Positions 18,626 to 30,207 of a stretch of 64,000 nucleotides of DNA are shown here, piece by piece. Positions within the stretch are counted from its first letter, which is position 1. The number at the start of each line of letters is the position of its first letter. Position numbers and translations under genes: made by a program. Source of the stretch: Phaeacidiphilus oryzae TH49 (GTDB taxonomy: Bacteria; Actinomycetota; Actinomycetes; Streptomycetales; Streptomycetaceae). The notes beneath the pieces are model-generated. The model saw only the letters and a list, made by a program, of their open reading frames with translations, had not been told where the DNA came from and ran no database searches. The stretch spans positions 2,488,055-2,552,054 of the forward strand of contig NZ_JQMQ01000005.1 of NCBI RefSeq assembly GCF_000744815.1, read 5' to 3'.

Positions 18626-18661
18626 CGCAGTGACCGCAGTGACCGCAGTGACCGCAGTGTC
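18626..18661. repeat. Nine-base tandem repeat, four copies
   Basis: CGCAGTGAC is repeated three times in tandem from 18626, with a fourth copy altered in its last bases, about 100 bases before the glgE start. Direct repeats in a promoter region can be stacked regulator sites or slippage products. No regulator can be assigned. Confidence 0.6.
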
Positions 18662-18761
18662 CGGAGCACCCGCAGCCGGCCCGTCCGCCACCCGAGCGGC
18701 CAGGGCCGGCCGAGCGGCCTCCGGGAGGCCCGACGACCACGACGACCACGAGAAGACACCC

Positions 18762-20824
18762 ATGATCGGCCGAATCCCCATCCTCGACGTCGCACCGACG
18801 ATCACCGTCGACACGGCGTCAGGTCCCGCGCCCCGCCCGGCGAAGGCGGTGACCGGCGAGCCCTTCGAGGTCTCCGCCACGGTCTTCCGCGAGGGCCATG
18901 ACGCCATCGGCGCGAACGTGGTGCTGCGCGACCCCTCCGGACACTCCGCGCCGTTCACTCCGATGAGGGAGCTGGCGCCGGGCACCGACCGCTGGGGCGC
19001 GACCGTCATCGCCACCGCCGAGGGCGACTGGACGTTCACCGTCGAGGCCTGGTCCGACCCGATCGCGAGCTGGCGGCACGCCGCCGAGATCAAGATCCCG
19101 AACGCGGTCAGCGGAGGCCCGGGCGGAGACGTCGCCGACGCCGAGCTCACCCTCGAAGAGGGCGCGCAATTGCTCGAACGTGCGGCACAGAACGTCCCCA
19201 AGGAGGACGGCCGCCCGCACCTGCTGGCCGCCGCCGCCGGGATGCGGAACCGCTCGGACTCCCTCGCGGCCCGGCTGGACGCCGCCCTGGACCCGCGGGT
19301 CTCCGGGATCCTGGCCCGCCACCCGCTGCGCGAGCTGGTCACCGCGACCGCCCCGAAGCCGCTGCGGGTGGACCGCCCGCGGGCCCTCTTCGGCAGCTGG
19401 TACGAGCTCTTCCCGCGGTCCGAGGGCGCCACCCTGGACCCGCCTCGGAGCGGAACGTTCCGCTCCGCCGCCGAGCGGCTGCCGGCCGTCGCCGCGATGG
19501 GCTTCGACGTGGTCTACCTGCCGCCGATCCACCCGATCGGGCAGTCCTACCGGAAGGGCCCCAACAACACCCTGTCCGCCGGCCCCTCGGACGTCGGCTC
19601 GCCCTGGGCGATCGGCTCCCCCGAGGGCGGGCACGACGCGGTCCACCCGGACCTCGGCACCATCGAGGACTTCGACGCCTTCGTGGCCCGGGCCCGCGGC
19701 CTGCGTCTCGAGGTCGCCCTGGACTTCGCCCTCCAGTGCTCCCCCGACCATCCCTGGGTCGAGAAGCACCCGGAGTGGTTCCGGCACCGCGCCGACGGCT
19801 CGATCGCGTACGCCGAGAACCCGCCCAAGAAGTACCAGGACATCTACCCGCTCGACTTCGACCGGGACATGGACGGCCTGGTCGAGGAGTCGCTGCGGGT
19901 GCTGCGGCACTGGATGGCGCACGGGGTGCGGATCTTCCGGGTGGACAACCCGCACACCAAGCCGGTGGTCTTCTGGGAGCGGGTGCTCGGCGAGATCGCC
20001 AGGACCGACCCGGACGTGGTCTTCCTGGCCGAGGCCTTCACCCGGCCGGCGATGATGCGCACCCTCGCCAAGGTCGGCTTCCACCAGTCGTACACGTACT
20101 TCACCTGGCGCAACGACCGGGAGGAACTCACCGAGTACCTCAGCGAGTTGGCCTATGAGACGGCCGCGTACATGCGGCCGAACCTGTTCGTCAACACGCC
20201 CGACATCCTCCACGCGTATCTTCAGCACGGCGGGCGCCCGGCATTCGCCGTGCGCGCGGTGCTGGCTGCCACGATGGCCCCCTCCTGGGGGGTCTACGCG
20301 GGCTACGAGCTCTTCGAGAACGCGCCGGTGCGCCCGGGTTCGGAGGAGTACCTGGACTCAGAGAAGTACCAGCTGCGCCCGCGCGACTGGGGCGCCTACG
20401 AGGGCCCGGAGGCGGAGGGCCGCACCCTCGCGCCGTTGCTGGCATCACTGAACCGGTTGCGCCGCACGCATCCGGCATTGCAGGAACTGCGCAACATCCG
20501 TTTCCATCACCCCGACAACGGCCAGATCATCGCCTACTCGAAGCGCAGCGAACGCGGCACGTTCCTGGAGACCCCCGCCGACCCGGTCGCCGCGGCGGCC
20601 CCCGCCGGGGACACCGTGCTCGTGGTGGTGAACCTCGACCCGCGGCACACCCAGGAGACCACCTTGACCCTGGACATGCCCGCCCTCGGCCTCGCCGAGG
20701 ACGACCGGCTCACCGCGCGCGACGAGCTGACCGGTGCCGTGTACGACTGGGGCCGGCAGAACTACGTCCGGCTGGACCCCACCCAGCAGTCCGCACACAT
20801 CCTTACGGTTCGGAGGGCCCCTAA

Positions 20825-20828
<4 letters not shown>
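18762..20828 (+). CDS. glgE: Alpha-1,4-glucan:maltose-1-phosphate maltosyltransferase GlgE
   Basis: 688 residues, GH13_3; extends linear alpha-glucan by transferring maltosyl units from alpha-maltose-1-phosphate. N-terminal dimerisation and beta domains precede the barrel. The nucleophile Asp395 ([10 protein letters not shown]) and acid/base Glu424 (FLAEAFTRP) fall within one residue of the S. coelicolor positions as I recall them (394 and 423). This supports ATG 18762, which has GAGAAG upstream. A longer frame from GTG 18384 exists, but its codons use A or T in the third position about a quarter of the time by my count, unlike the conserved part, so I reject it. Its stop overlaps the treS start (GTGA): first gene of the operon. 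Confidence 0.95.
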
Positions 20829-22528
<1,700 letters not shown>

Positions 22529-22666
22529 GCGCCCACACCTCGGGGCCCGGGCGGGGAACAACCGCCGAACGCACCCGCGCGCCGCACACGATCACCCGCC
22601 CGCAACGGAGGAAACTGGACAAACTCCGTAAAACCGGCAACGCCCACACCCCGCGGAAGGGGAGCC

Positions 22667-24228
22667 ATGTCGTCCCACACCGACAACCCCCGCACCACCG
22701 CCACCGCCACCGCGACCCCCGCGCCACGGCCCCCACCGCCCCGGACACCGGGAGCGAGCTGACCCGCCGGCTCGCTCCCGCCCTCCGGGACTGGCTCCCC
22801 GGCCAGCGCTGGTTCGCCGGCAAGGGCGCGCCCGTCACCGCCGTCGTCCCGCTGTCGGCCGGCCGGCTCGGCGCCGGCCTCCAGCACCTGCTGGTCCGCG
22901 TCGAACAACCCGGCCGCGCCCCGGAGACGTACCAACTCCTGGTGGCCACCGGCTCGGAGACCCCGCCGGGGCTGCCCGACCGGGCCGTGATCGGCCGGCT
23001 TTCGGACGGCCGGCTGGTCTACGACGCCCTGCACAACCCCGCGCACGCCGAGCGGCTGCTCGCCCTCCTCCTCGGCCGGAGCCCGCTGCCGGCCGGCCTG
23101 GCCGCCGGGCAGCTGCCCTCCCCGCCGCCCGGAGGGAGCACTCCGCCGCTGCGCGCGGGCGCCCTCGCCCCCCGGGTCAACACGGCCGAGCAGAGCAACA
23201 CCTCGGTCGTCTACGGGGACCGGATGATCGCCAAGCTCTTCCGCCGGGTCACCCCGGGCACCAATCCGGACCTGGAGCTCACCCGCGCGCTGGCCGCGGC
23301 CGGCTCGACCCGGGTGCCGACCCCGCTGGCCTGGCTGGAGACCACCCCGGCCGGCCCGGAGCCGCCGGCCACCCTGGCACTGCTCCAGCAGTTCCTGCGC
23401 GGCGGCCGGGACGGCTGGGAACTGGCCCTCTCCCGGGCGGCCGAACTCGCCCCGCAGAGCCCCACACCGGCCTCCGGCACCGCCCCCACCGGGAACTTCG
23501 CTGCAGAGTCGTTCCTGCTGGGCCGGGCCACCGCCGAGGTCCACCTCACCCTCGCCCGGGTGCTGCCCACCGCCCTCCTCGGCCCCTCGGACGCCGAGCT
23601 GCTGATCGGGGCGATGACGGACCGTCTGAACGAGGCCGCGGAGGCCGTGCCGGCGCTGCGCGAGTACCGCTCGGCGCTCCTCGCCATCTACCGCGACCTG
23701 GAGGACCGGCTCCGCTCCGGGCGCCCGCTGCTGGTCCAGCGGATCCACGGCGACCTCCACCTCGGCCAGTCGATGCGCACCCCGCGCGGCTGGGTGCTGC
23801 TGGACTTCGAGGGCGAGCCGGCCACCCCGCTGGCCGAGCGCCGCCGGCTGCAGCCGGCCGCCCGGGACGTCTCCGCGATGCTCCGCTCCTTCGACTACGC
23901 CGCCGCCCACCGGCTGCTGGGCGAGGAGACCCGCCCCGACCCGGAGGCGGAGCAGCGGGCGGTCCGCTGGTGCGCGCGCAACCGGGAGGCGTACTGCGCG
24001 GGTTACGCGGCGGCGGGCGGACGGGACCCGCGCGCCGACCCCGCACTGCTACGCGCCTTCGAGACCGACAAGGCCGTCTACGAGGTGGTATACGAGGCCC
24101 GCAACCGGCCCGCCTGGCTGCCCATCCCACTGGCCGCCATCCGCAGGCTCACCGCGGCACGCGGAGCCGCCGCGAAAGAGGGTGCCGGCCCCGCCGCCCC
24201 CTACTCGCCGAACGGCCGGCTCGGTTGA
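22667..24228 (+). CDS. mak: Maltokinase (Pep2/Mak), reading frame broken near the N-terminus
   Basis: Makes alpha-maltose-1-phosphate for GlgE from maltose and ATP. The conserved frame carries the N-terminal cap (WLPGQRWFAGKG), the nucleotide region and the catalytic aminoglycoside-phosphotransferase-like motif RIHGDLHLGQ with the metal segment LLDFEGEP. In that frame I find no ATG, GTG or TTG between the treS stop and the conserved domain. The only good start, ATG 22667 with GGAAGGGGAG before it, lies in another frame that hits TGA at 22760. Adding one C in a C-run (best at 22730-22734) joins the two frames into a natural protein of about 520 residues. A sequence error is likelier than a dead gene, because the domain is intact. 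Confidence 0.85.
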
Positions 24229-24238
24229 CCGGCCGTCA

Positions 24239-24258
24239 GGCCGGCCCGCGGGCCGGCC
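24239..24258. repeat. 20-base perfect palindrome between mak and glgB
   Basis: GGCCGGCCCG followed by its exact reverse complement lies ten bases after the maltokinase stop and ahead of glgB. A shorter GGCCG copy precedes it. It may form a very stable stem-loop that trims or stabilises the operon mRNA between these genes. As a terminator it would cut off glgB, so partial read-through would be needed. Confidence 0.55.
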
Positions 24259-24296
24259 GCCCCGCTGTCCCCGCCCCTCCGAGGAGGAACCCCAGG

Positions 24297-27108
24297 TGAC
24301 CCCGCTCGACCCGCCGCCCACTCCCCGTCCGCTGTCCGGACCGCCCTCCGGCCAGGTGCCTCCGACCTTCCGGGCGACCGGTGCCACGGCCGCCTCCGGC
24401 GGCGCCCGGCGACCGCCGGCGACCACCGGTCCGGCGAGCACCGGTCCCGGGGCCGCCGCAACCTCCGGCGAAGAACCGGTTGCGGCCGCCGGCGCGAGCT
24501 CCGGCTCGCCCTCCGAGCGTTCACAACCCACCCGCGGCCAGCGCGCCCCCCGGTCCGCGCGCACCACCCACAGCCCGCGGACCCCCCAGTCCCCCACCGG
24601 GCCCGGCAGCCCGAGCGGCACCGGCACCGGCGACCCGTCCCCCGCAACCGGCGCCGGCGGGCGCAGCGGCCACAGCGGCACCGGCACGAGCAGGGGCGCC
24701 GGCACGAGCACCAGCACCAGCACGATTACCGGCACCGGCGAGCGCGCTCCCGCCCGCCCCCCGCGCGGGCTCCCCCACCCGGCCGACGACGGCTCGGAGC
24801 GGATCGCCTCCACCGACCCGGGCGGCCCCACCGGCGGGAACGGCAGCGGCGGCGGCCCCCGCCCCGGCGGCTCCGGCGGCGGCAGCGGCTCCGGCGGCGG
24901 CCCCGCCCGCCGCTCGCCCCCGAGGCCCCCCTCCCGCCCGCCGAGATCGCCCGGCTCACCTCCGGCCGGCACCACGACCCGCACAGCCTCCTCGGCCTCC
25001 ACCCGGCCGCCGACGGCCTCGTCCTCCGGGTCCTCCGCCCGTTCGCCGAACGGGTCGCGGTCGCCGTCCACGGCACCGACTCGCCGTCCGCCCGCTGGGA
25101 GCTGACCCACCAGCAGGACGGGCTCTTCACCGGCCTGCTGCCGCTGCCGGCCGCCCCCGGCGGCTACCAGCTGCTGGTGACCTACGACGGCACCGAGCAG
25201 GTCCAGCAGGACGGCTACCGCTTCCTCCCCACCCTCGGCGAGACCGACCTCCACCTGATCCGCGAGGGCCGGCACGAGCAGCTCTGGGAGGCCCTCGGCT
25301 CCCACCCGCGCACCCTCGACGGGGTGGCCGGCACCGCCTTCGCGGTCTGGGCCCCGAACGCCGCCGGCGTCCGGGTGGCCGGCGACTTCAACTGCTGGGA
25401 CGGGACCAGCCATCCGATGCGCTCGCTGGGCGCGGCCGGCGTCTGGGAGCTGTTCGTCCCCGGAGTCCACGAGGGCGCCCGCTACAAGTACGAGATCGCC
25501 ACCCGCGACGGCCGGCTGCTGCAGAAGGCCGACCCGATGGCCCAGGCCACCGAGGAGCCGCCGGCCACCGCGTCCGTCGTCCACGCCTCCCGGCACACCT
25601 GGCAGGACGCGGCCTGGATGTCCCGCCGGGGCGCCACCCCGGTCCACGAGGCGCCGTTCTCCGTCTACGAGGTGCACCTCCCATCCTGGCGGCCGGGGCT
25701 GACGTACCGCCAGCTCGCCGACGTCCTCCCGGCGTACGTCCGCGACCTGGGCTTCACCCATGTCGAGCTGATGCCGGTGATGGAGCACCCGTTCGGCGGC
25801 TCCTGGGGCTACCAGGTGAGCAGCTACTACGCGCCCACCTCCCGGCTCGGCTCCCCGGACGACCTCAAGTACCTGATCGACGCCCTCCACCGGCACGGCG
25901 TCGGGGTGATCGTCGACTGGGTCCCGGCGCACTTCCCCAAGGACGACTGGGCGCTGGCCCGCTTCGACGGGGAGCCGCTCTACGAGCCCGGCGACCCGCT
26001 GCGCGCCGAGCACCCGGACTGGGGCACCCTGGAGTTCGACTACGGCCGCACCGAGGTGCGCAACTTCCTGGTGGCCAACGCCGTGTACTGGTGCCAGGAG
26101 TACCACGTGGACGGCCTCCGGGTGGACGCGGTCGCCTCGATGCTCTACCTCGACTACTCCCGCGAGGACGGCGCCTGGTCGCCCAACGAGTACGGCGGGC
26201 GGGAGAACTGGGACGCCGTCGGCTTCCTCCAGGAGATGAACGCCACCGTCTACCGGCGCTGCCCCGGCGTGGTGACCATCGCCGAGGAGTCCACCGCCTG
26301 GGACGGCGTGACCAGGCCGACCGACTCCGGGGGCCTCGGCTTCGGCCTGAAGTGGAACATGGGCTGGATGCACGACTCCCTGGAGTACATGCAGCACGAC
26401 CCGATCCACCGCAAGTGGCACCACAACGAGATGACGTTCTCGATGGTCTACGCCTACTCCGAGAACTACGTGCTGCCCATCTCGCACGACGAGGTGGTGC
26501 ACGGGAAGCGCTCCCTGGTGTCCAAGATGCCCGGCGACTGGTGGCGGCAGCGCGCCAACCTGCGTGCCTACCTGGGCTTCATGTGGAGCCACCCGGGCAA
26601 GCAACTCCTCTTCATGGGCACCGAGTTCGCCCAGGGCGCGGAGTGGGACCACGACCACGGCCCGCAGTGGTGGGTACTGGACGAGGAATGGCCGGCGCAC
26701 GCCGACCACGAGGGCGTGCGCGAGCTCGTCCGCGACCTCAACCGGGTGTACACGGACTCCCCGCAGCTGTGGCAGCTGGACACCCGGCCGGAGGGCTTCG
26801 CCTGGATCGACGGCGGCGCCGCGGACGACAACGTCTTCTCCTTCGTCCGCTACGACGCGGCGGGACGCCCGCTGGTCTGCGTCTCGCATCTGTCGCCCGC
26901 CGTACGGGAGGACTACCGGGTGGGGCTGCCGCCCTCGCCGACCGGCTCCTGGCTGGAGATCCTCAACACCGACGCCGAGGTGTACGGCGGTTCCGGGGTC
27001 GGCAACCCGGAGCCGGTCAAGTCGGAACCGGTGCCGTGGAACGGGCGGGAAGCCAGCGCGGTCCTCAGGCTGCCCCCGCTGAGCACCATCTGGCTCTGCC
27101 CGGCCTGA
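24297..27108 (+). CDS. glgB: 1,4-alpha-glucan branching enzyme GlgB, frame broken in the N-terminal linker
   Basis: Introduces alpha-1,6 branches into the glucan made by GlgE. The enzyme part has the N1 and CBM48 domains (from about base 24950) and a GH13 barrel: nucleophile in [11 protein letters not shown] (base 26125), acid/base in TIAEEST (26284) and HDEVVHGK. In this frame no start codon occurs until GTG 25177, inside the N-terminal domain. GTG 24297, with GAGGAGGAA before it, opens a different frame of about 200 Pro/Gly/Ser/Thr-rich residues with strong GC third-position bias. One added C at about 24901-24911 fuses tail and enzyme into one protein of about 937 residues. Low-complexity N-tails are common in streptomycete GlgB. 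Last gene of the operon. Confidence 0.88.
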
Positions 27109-27158
27109 GCCCCCGGCGCTTGGCGCCGCCATCGAACTGACACATCGTCAACACCCTT

Positions 27159-27207
27159 GCCCCCGGTCGCGGACGACGAAATCCGCAATCGGGGGCGCCT
27201 CATTTTT
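27159..27207 (+). terminator. Stem-loop with T tract ending the glgE-glgB operon
   Basis: GCCCCCG 27159-27165 pairs with 27190-27196, and an inner stem GCGGA/TCCGC (27169-27173 with 27182-27186) pairs inside it. Seven bases later a run of five T (27203-27207) follows. It begins 51 bases after the glgB stop and is the most classical intrinsic terminator in the window. Confidence 0.75.
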
Positions 27208-27445
27208 CGAGATCCGTAGATTCAGCCATCCTGCAAACGATTCTCGCCAAACCGTTGCCCTGGGTGCATGCGATTCGGCAACATTTGGCTGACATTGAGC
27301 AGCACTGCGACGCCTGAACCGTACTGAGAGACACGGTAGACGCACGGCAGCACAGCCGAACCGGGGGAACGAGCACCGCACGCGCACCATCGCACCGCCC
27401 CGCCCGCGACCGCGTTCCGTCCCCCCGGAGAGGCAAGAGGCACCG
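27208..27445. promoter_or_regulatory. AT-richer leader of the permease gene
   Basis: After the glgB terminator about 240 bases remain before the permease start. The stretch 27208-27310 is distinctly less GC-rich than its surroundings, as promoter regions here tend to be. TTGAGC near 27296 could be a -35 element, but the matching -10 is poor. GAGAGG and AAGAGG near 27430-27440 serve the permease start. Confidence 0.35.
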
Positions 27446-28978
27446 ATGAGTCCGACCCGCGCTCGCCAGGCGGCGCAGCAGGCCGAGCGCCCGCACAGCC
27501 GGGCCCTGCGCGCCGACGTCCTCGGCAGCTTCGACACCATCGTGATGGCCGTCGCCGGCAGCGCCCCGGCGTACACCCTGGCCGCGACCACCGCCGTACT
27601 GGTCGGCGCCGCCGGACTGGTCAGCCCGGCCGCCCTGCTCGGCTGCGTGATACCGATGCTGGGGATCGCCTGGGCCTTCAACCACCTCGGCAAGGTGGAC
27701 GTCAACGCGGGCGCCAGCTACTCCTGGGTGGGCCGGGCGCTGCACCCCTCGCTCGGCTTCCTCTCCGGCTGGGCGCTGGTGGTCTCGGCCACCATCTTCA
27801 TGGTGGCCGGCGCCCTGCCGGCCGGCTCGTACACCCTCTCGCTCTTCTCCGCCTCCGCCGCCGAGAACACCTGGGCGGCGACCGGGGTGGGGGCCGTCTG
27901 GTTCGTGCTGATGGCGCTGCTGGTGCTGGTGGGGGTGCGGATCACGGCCCACGCCCAGTGGATCATGACCGGGATCGAGGTGCTGATCCTGGTCGCCTTC
28001 GGCGTCTCCGCGCTGGTGCACGGCGCCGGGCAGCAGCACCCGGCCGCGCTCTTCTCCTGGTCCTGGCTGTGGGGGTTCGGCCACTTCGGCGGGGCGAGCG
28101 GCTTCGCCGCCGCGGCCCTGGTGGCCGCCTTCTACTTCTGGGGCTGGGACGTCACCGCCAACCTCTCCGAGGAGACCAGCAACAGCCGGCGCAACTCCGG
28201 GCTCGGCGGGCTGGTCGGGGTGGTGATGGTGTTCGCCCTCTTCGAGATCGTCACCATCGCCGTCAACCTGATCCTCACCCAGAAGCAGATCCAGGCCGAC
28301 TCGGGCGACCTGCTGACCGTGCTCGGCGACGCGGTCTGGCCGGGCTGGGGCGGCAAGGTGCTGGTCCTCGCGGTGATGCTGTCCACCATCGCCACCCTGG
28401 AGACCACCCTGATCCAGGTCACCCGCTCGCTCTTCGCGATGGGCCGGGACCACACCGTCTCCCCCGCCTTCGGCCGCTCCCACCCGCGCTGGCAGACCCC
28501 GCACATCGCGGTGGCCACCGTCACCGTCGTCTCCCTCGTCCTGTTCATCGCCTCCAACGGCCTCGGCTCGGTGAACACCATCCTCACCGACGCGGTCAGC
28601 GCGATCGGCCTGCAGATCGCGTTCTACTACGGCCTGGCCGGCTTCGCCGTCGTGGTCGCCTACCGCAGACTGCTCTTCAAGTCCTTCTCCAACGCGTTCT
28701 TCATCGGCCTCTGGCCGCTGGTCGGCGCGCTGTTCATGCTGTGGATCCTGGTCGAGTCGCTGACCACGCTCAGCGGAGAGGTGATAGGCATCGGCATGGG
28801 CGCGCTCGCCCTCGGCCTCCTCCCGATGGGCTGGTACTGGGCCAAGGGCAGCGGCTACTACCGTCCGGCGAGGCTGGACGCCGCCAACGCGGCGGCGGTC
28901 GCCGCCGAGTACGGCGAGGAACCGGACCTGGTCGCGGCGGAGACCGGCGGCCACGATGTACTCCCCACCGACCTCTGA
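27446..28978 (+). CDS. APC-superfamily amino-acid permease
   Basis: 510 residues with about twelve hydrophobic segments. The first helix contains the SFDTIVMAVAGSAPAYTL stretch, with the unwound Gly-containing sequence at the substrate site that typifies amino acid-polyamine-organocation transporters. The cytoplasmic N-terminus is basic and the C-terminal tail of about 30 residues is Ala-rich. The expected role is uptake or exchange of an amino acid or amine; the substrate cannot be predicted. ATG 27446 has two AGAGG-like sites upstream. Monocistronic: a terminator precedes it, and the following gene begins 82 bases after its stop. Confidence 0.85.
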   Translation: MSPTRARQAAQQAERPHSRALRADVLGSFDTIVMAVAGSAPAYTLAATTAVLVGAAGLVSPAALLGCVIPMLGIAWAFNHLGKVDVNAGASYSWVGRALHPSLGFLSGWALVVSATIFMVAGALPAGSYTLSLFSASAAENTWAATGVGAVWFVLMALLVLVGVRITAHAQWIMTGIEVLILVAFGVSALVHGAGQQHPAALFSWSWLWGFGHFGGASGFAAAALVAAFYFWGWDVTANLSEETSNSRRNSGLGGLVGVVMVFALFEIVTIAVNLILTQKQIQADSGDLLTVLGDAVWPGWGGKVLVLAVMLSTIATLETTLIQVTRSLFAMGRDHTVSPAFGRSHPRWQTPHIAVATVTVVSLVLFIASNGLGSVNTILTDAVSAIGLQIAFYYGLAGFAVVVAYRRLLFKSFSNAFFIGLWPLVGALFMLWILVESLTTLSGEVIGIGMGALALGLLPMGWYWAKGSGYYRPARLDAANAAAVAAEYGEEPDLVAAETGGHDVLPTDL

Positions 28979-29060
28979 CCCGCCCGACCGGCCGCCCGCC
29001 TCCCGGCGGCCGCGACAGCCGCCCCCACGTCACCCTCACCCCCCACACACCGTCTCGCCC

Positions 29061-30038
29061 ATGCCCAGACGACGCCGGCCCCAGCCATCCCGGTACGACC
29101 CGACCTTCGGCGACCGGGGGCTGGTCGACGCGCGCCAGGACCTGGTCGTCGGCCGCTGGCAGGGGGCCCGCGACCTCCTCGCCGCGACCGGTTCGGACTG
29201 GGACCGGCGCAGCCACCGGGTCCGGCTGCTGGCCGACGTGGCCGCCGGCAACCGGACCGTCGAGACCTGGCAGTCCGGCGAGCCGAAGAACCCGGACGCG
29301 CTGGTCGTCCGCGCGGACACCGAGGTGATGCGGCTCTTCACGGCGCTCGCCCGGCAGCGCGAGGACGGCGCCGAGGGCCCGCGCCCGGACACCTCGGCCG
29401 ACCAGCTGGACCGGGCGCTGCTGGACCGGGCGGCCCGGATCTGCCTCCAGGCGGCGGAGGCCGCCCCCGCCGACCCGATGCCCTGGGTCTCCCTGATGAC
29501 CCTCTCCCGGCTGTACGGCGGCGGCCACCAGCACACCTGGCACTGGTGGCGGGAGCTGACGGCCCGCGACCCGTACCACCGGGAGGGCCACCACCAGGCG
29601 CTGCGGCACCTCTCCGCGCGCTGGCACGGCTCGCACGGCGAGATGTACAACTTCGCCCACGACACGGCGGCCTTCGCGCCGCTGGGCTCGCCGCTGCCGG
29701 CGCTCACCCAGGCCGCCCGCGTCGAGCACTACGTCCACCGCGTCGCCACCGAGGGCCGGGCCGCGATCGGACTCACCTACCACTGGTCCCACGACTCCGC
29801 CCGCCAGGCGCTGCGCACCACCCTGAACCGCTGGATCACCCACCGCGCACCGGTCGAGCACGCCCAGGACGTCGCCGACCTCAACCTCCTCGTCCACGGC
29901 CTGGTGCACGCCGGCATGATCCCCGAGGCCGTGGAGGTCTTCCCCCTCCTCGGCGACCGCCCCACCCGCTACCCCTGGGCCCACACCGGGGACCCGGAGG
30001 CCCTCTTCAACCACTGGCGCACCCAGTTGCTGGCGTGA
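29061..30038 (+). CDS. Conserved hypothetical protein, helical, TPR-like
   Basis: 325 residues, no signal peptide or membrane segment, many Ala/Arg/His/Trp residues in amphipathic helices. I do not recognise a named family. A helix-loop pattern with repeated Trp and His (for example HTWHWWRELTARD, near residue 160) suggests a solenoid such as tetratricopeptide repeats. A homologue upstream of pta is expected in related genomes (I recall SCO5426 in S. coelicolor). ATG 29061 is the likely start, because the 35 residues encoded before it overlap the permease end and are Pro-rich; no clear ribosome-binding site precedes it. Function unknown. Confidence 0.65.
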   Translation: MPRRRRPQPSRYDPTFGDRGLVDARQDLVVGRWQGARDLLAATGSDWDRRSHRVRLLADVAAGNRTVETWQSGEPKNPDALVVRADTEVMRLFTALARQREDGAEGPRPDTSADQLDRALLDRAARICLQAAEAAPADPMPWVSLMTLSRLYGGGHQHTWHWWRELTARDPYHREGHHQALRHLSARWHGSHGEMYNFAHDTAAFAPLGSPLPALTQAARVEHYVHRVATEGRAAIGLTYHWSHDSARQALRTTLNRWITHRAPVEHAQDVADLNLLVHGLVHAGMIPEAVEVFPLLGDRPTRYPWAHTGDPEALFNHWRTQLLA

Positions 30039-30098
30039 CCGTGACCGGTGGGCCCGCGGCGGGAGAACCCGACTCCGAAGGCGGGTCAGACCTCGGCG

Positions 30099-30127
30099 GA
30101 CAGGTAAGACAAATGCGAAGGTATGGT
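30099..30127 (+). promoter_or_regulatory. Possible pta promoter
   Basis: GACAGG (30099-30104) and TATGGT (30122-30127), spaced by 17 bases, lie 80 bases before the pta start in an AT-richer stretch. The -35 is a poor match to TTGACA, so this is a tentative call. Confidence 0.35.
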
Positions 30128-30207
30128 CATAGAGACGCGGCGTGCGCCAGCGAAGCCTCGCGCCGGCATCTCCTCCCCCCGAGAAGCCCAGAATCGGAGC
30201 ACCCCCC

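Larger units (their letters stand above)
17677..18761. other. Long divergent intergenic region glgP / glgE
   Basis: 1085 bases between two divergent core genes, unusually long for this window. It must hold the promoters of glgP and of the glgE-treS-mak-glgB operon. I find no confident -35/-10 pair; TTGACT at about 17804 has no good partner. It contains a possible 48-codon reading frame (18241-18387), a frame of 126 codons running into glgE that I do not believe is coding, and a nine-base tandem repeat at 18626-18661. Confidence 0.5.

Noticed and set aside
18384-18761. N-terminal extension of GlgE by 126 residues
   Set aside because: About a quarter of its codons end in A or T by my count, unlike the rest of the gene; conserved GlgE sequence begins at ATG 18762, and active-site numbering fits that start.
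17674-18795. GlgP extended by 373 codons upstream
   Set aside because: The extension is Arg/Pro/Ser-rich shadow sequence of the intergenic region; conserved phosphorylase sequence starts at GTG 17676.
22667-24911. Programmed -1 frameshifting in mak and glgB
   Set aside because: Both shifts would be -1, but neither site has a convincing slippery heptamer with a downstream pseudoknot, and frame breaks of the same type occur in pta and the DUF6493-type gene; base loss explains all of them.
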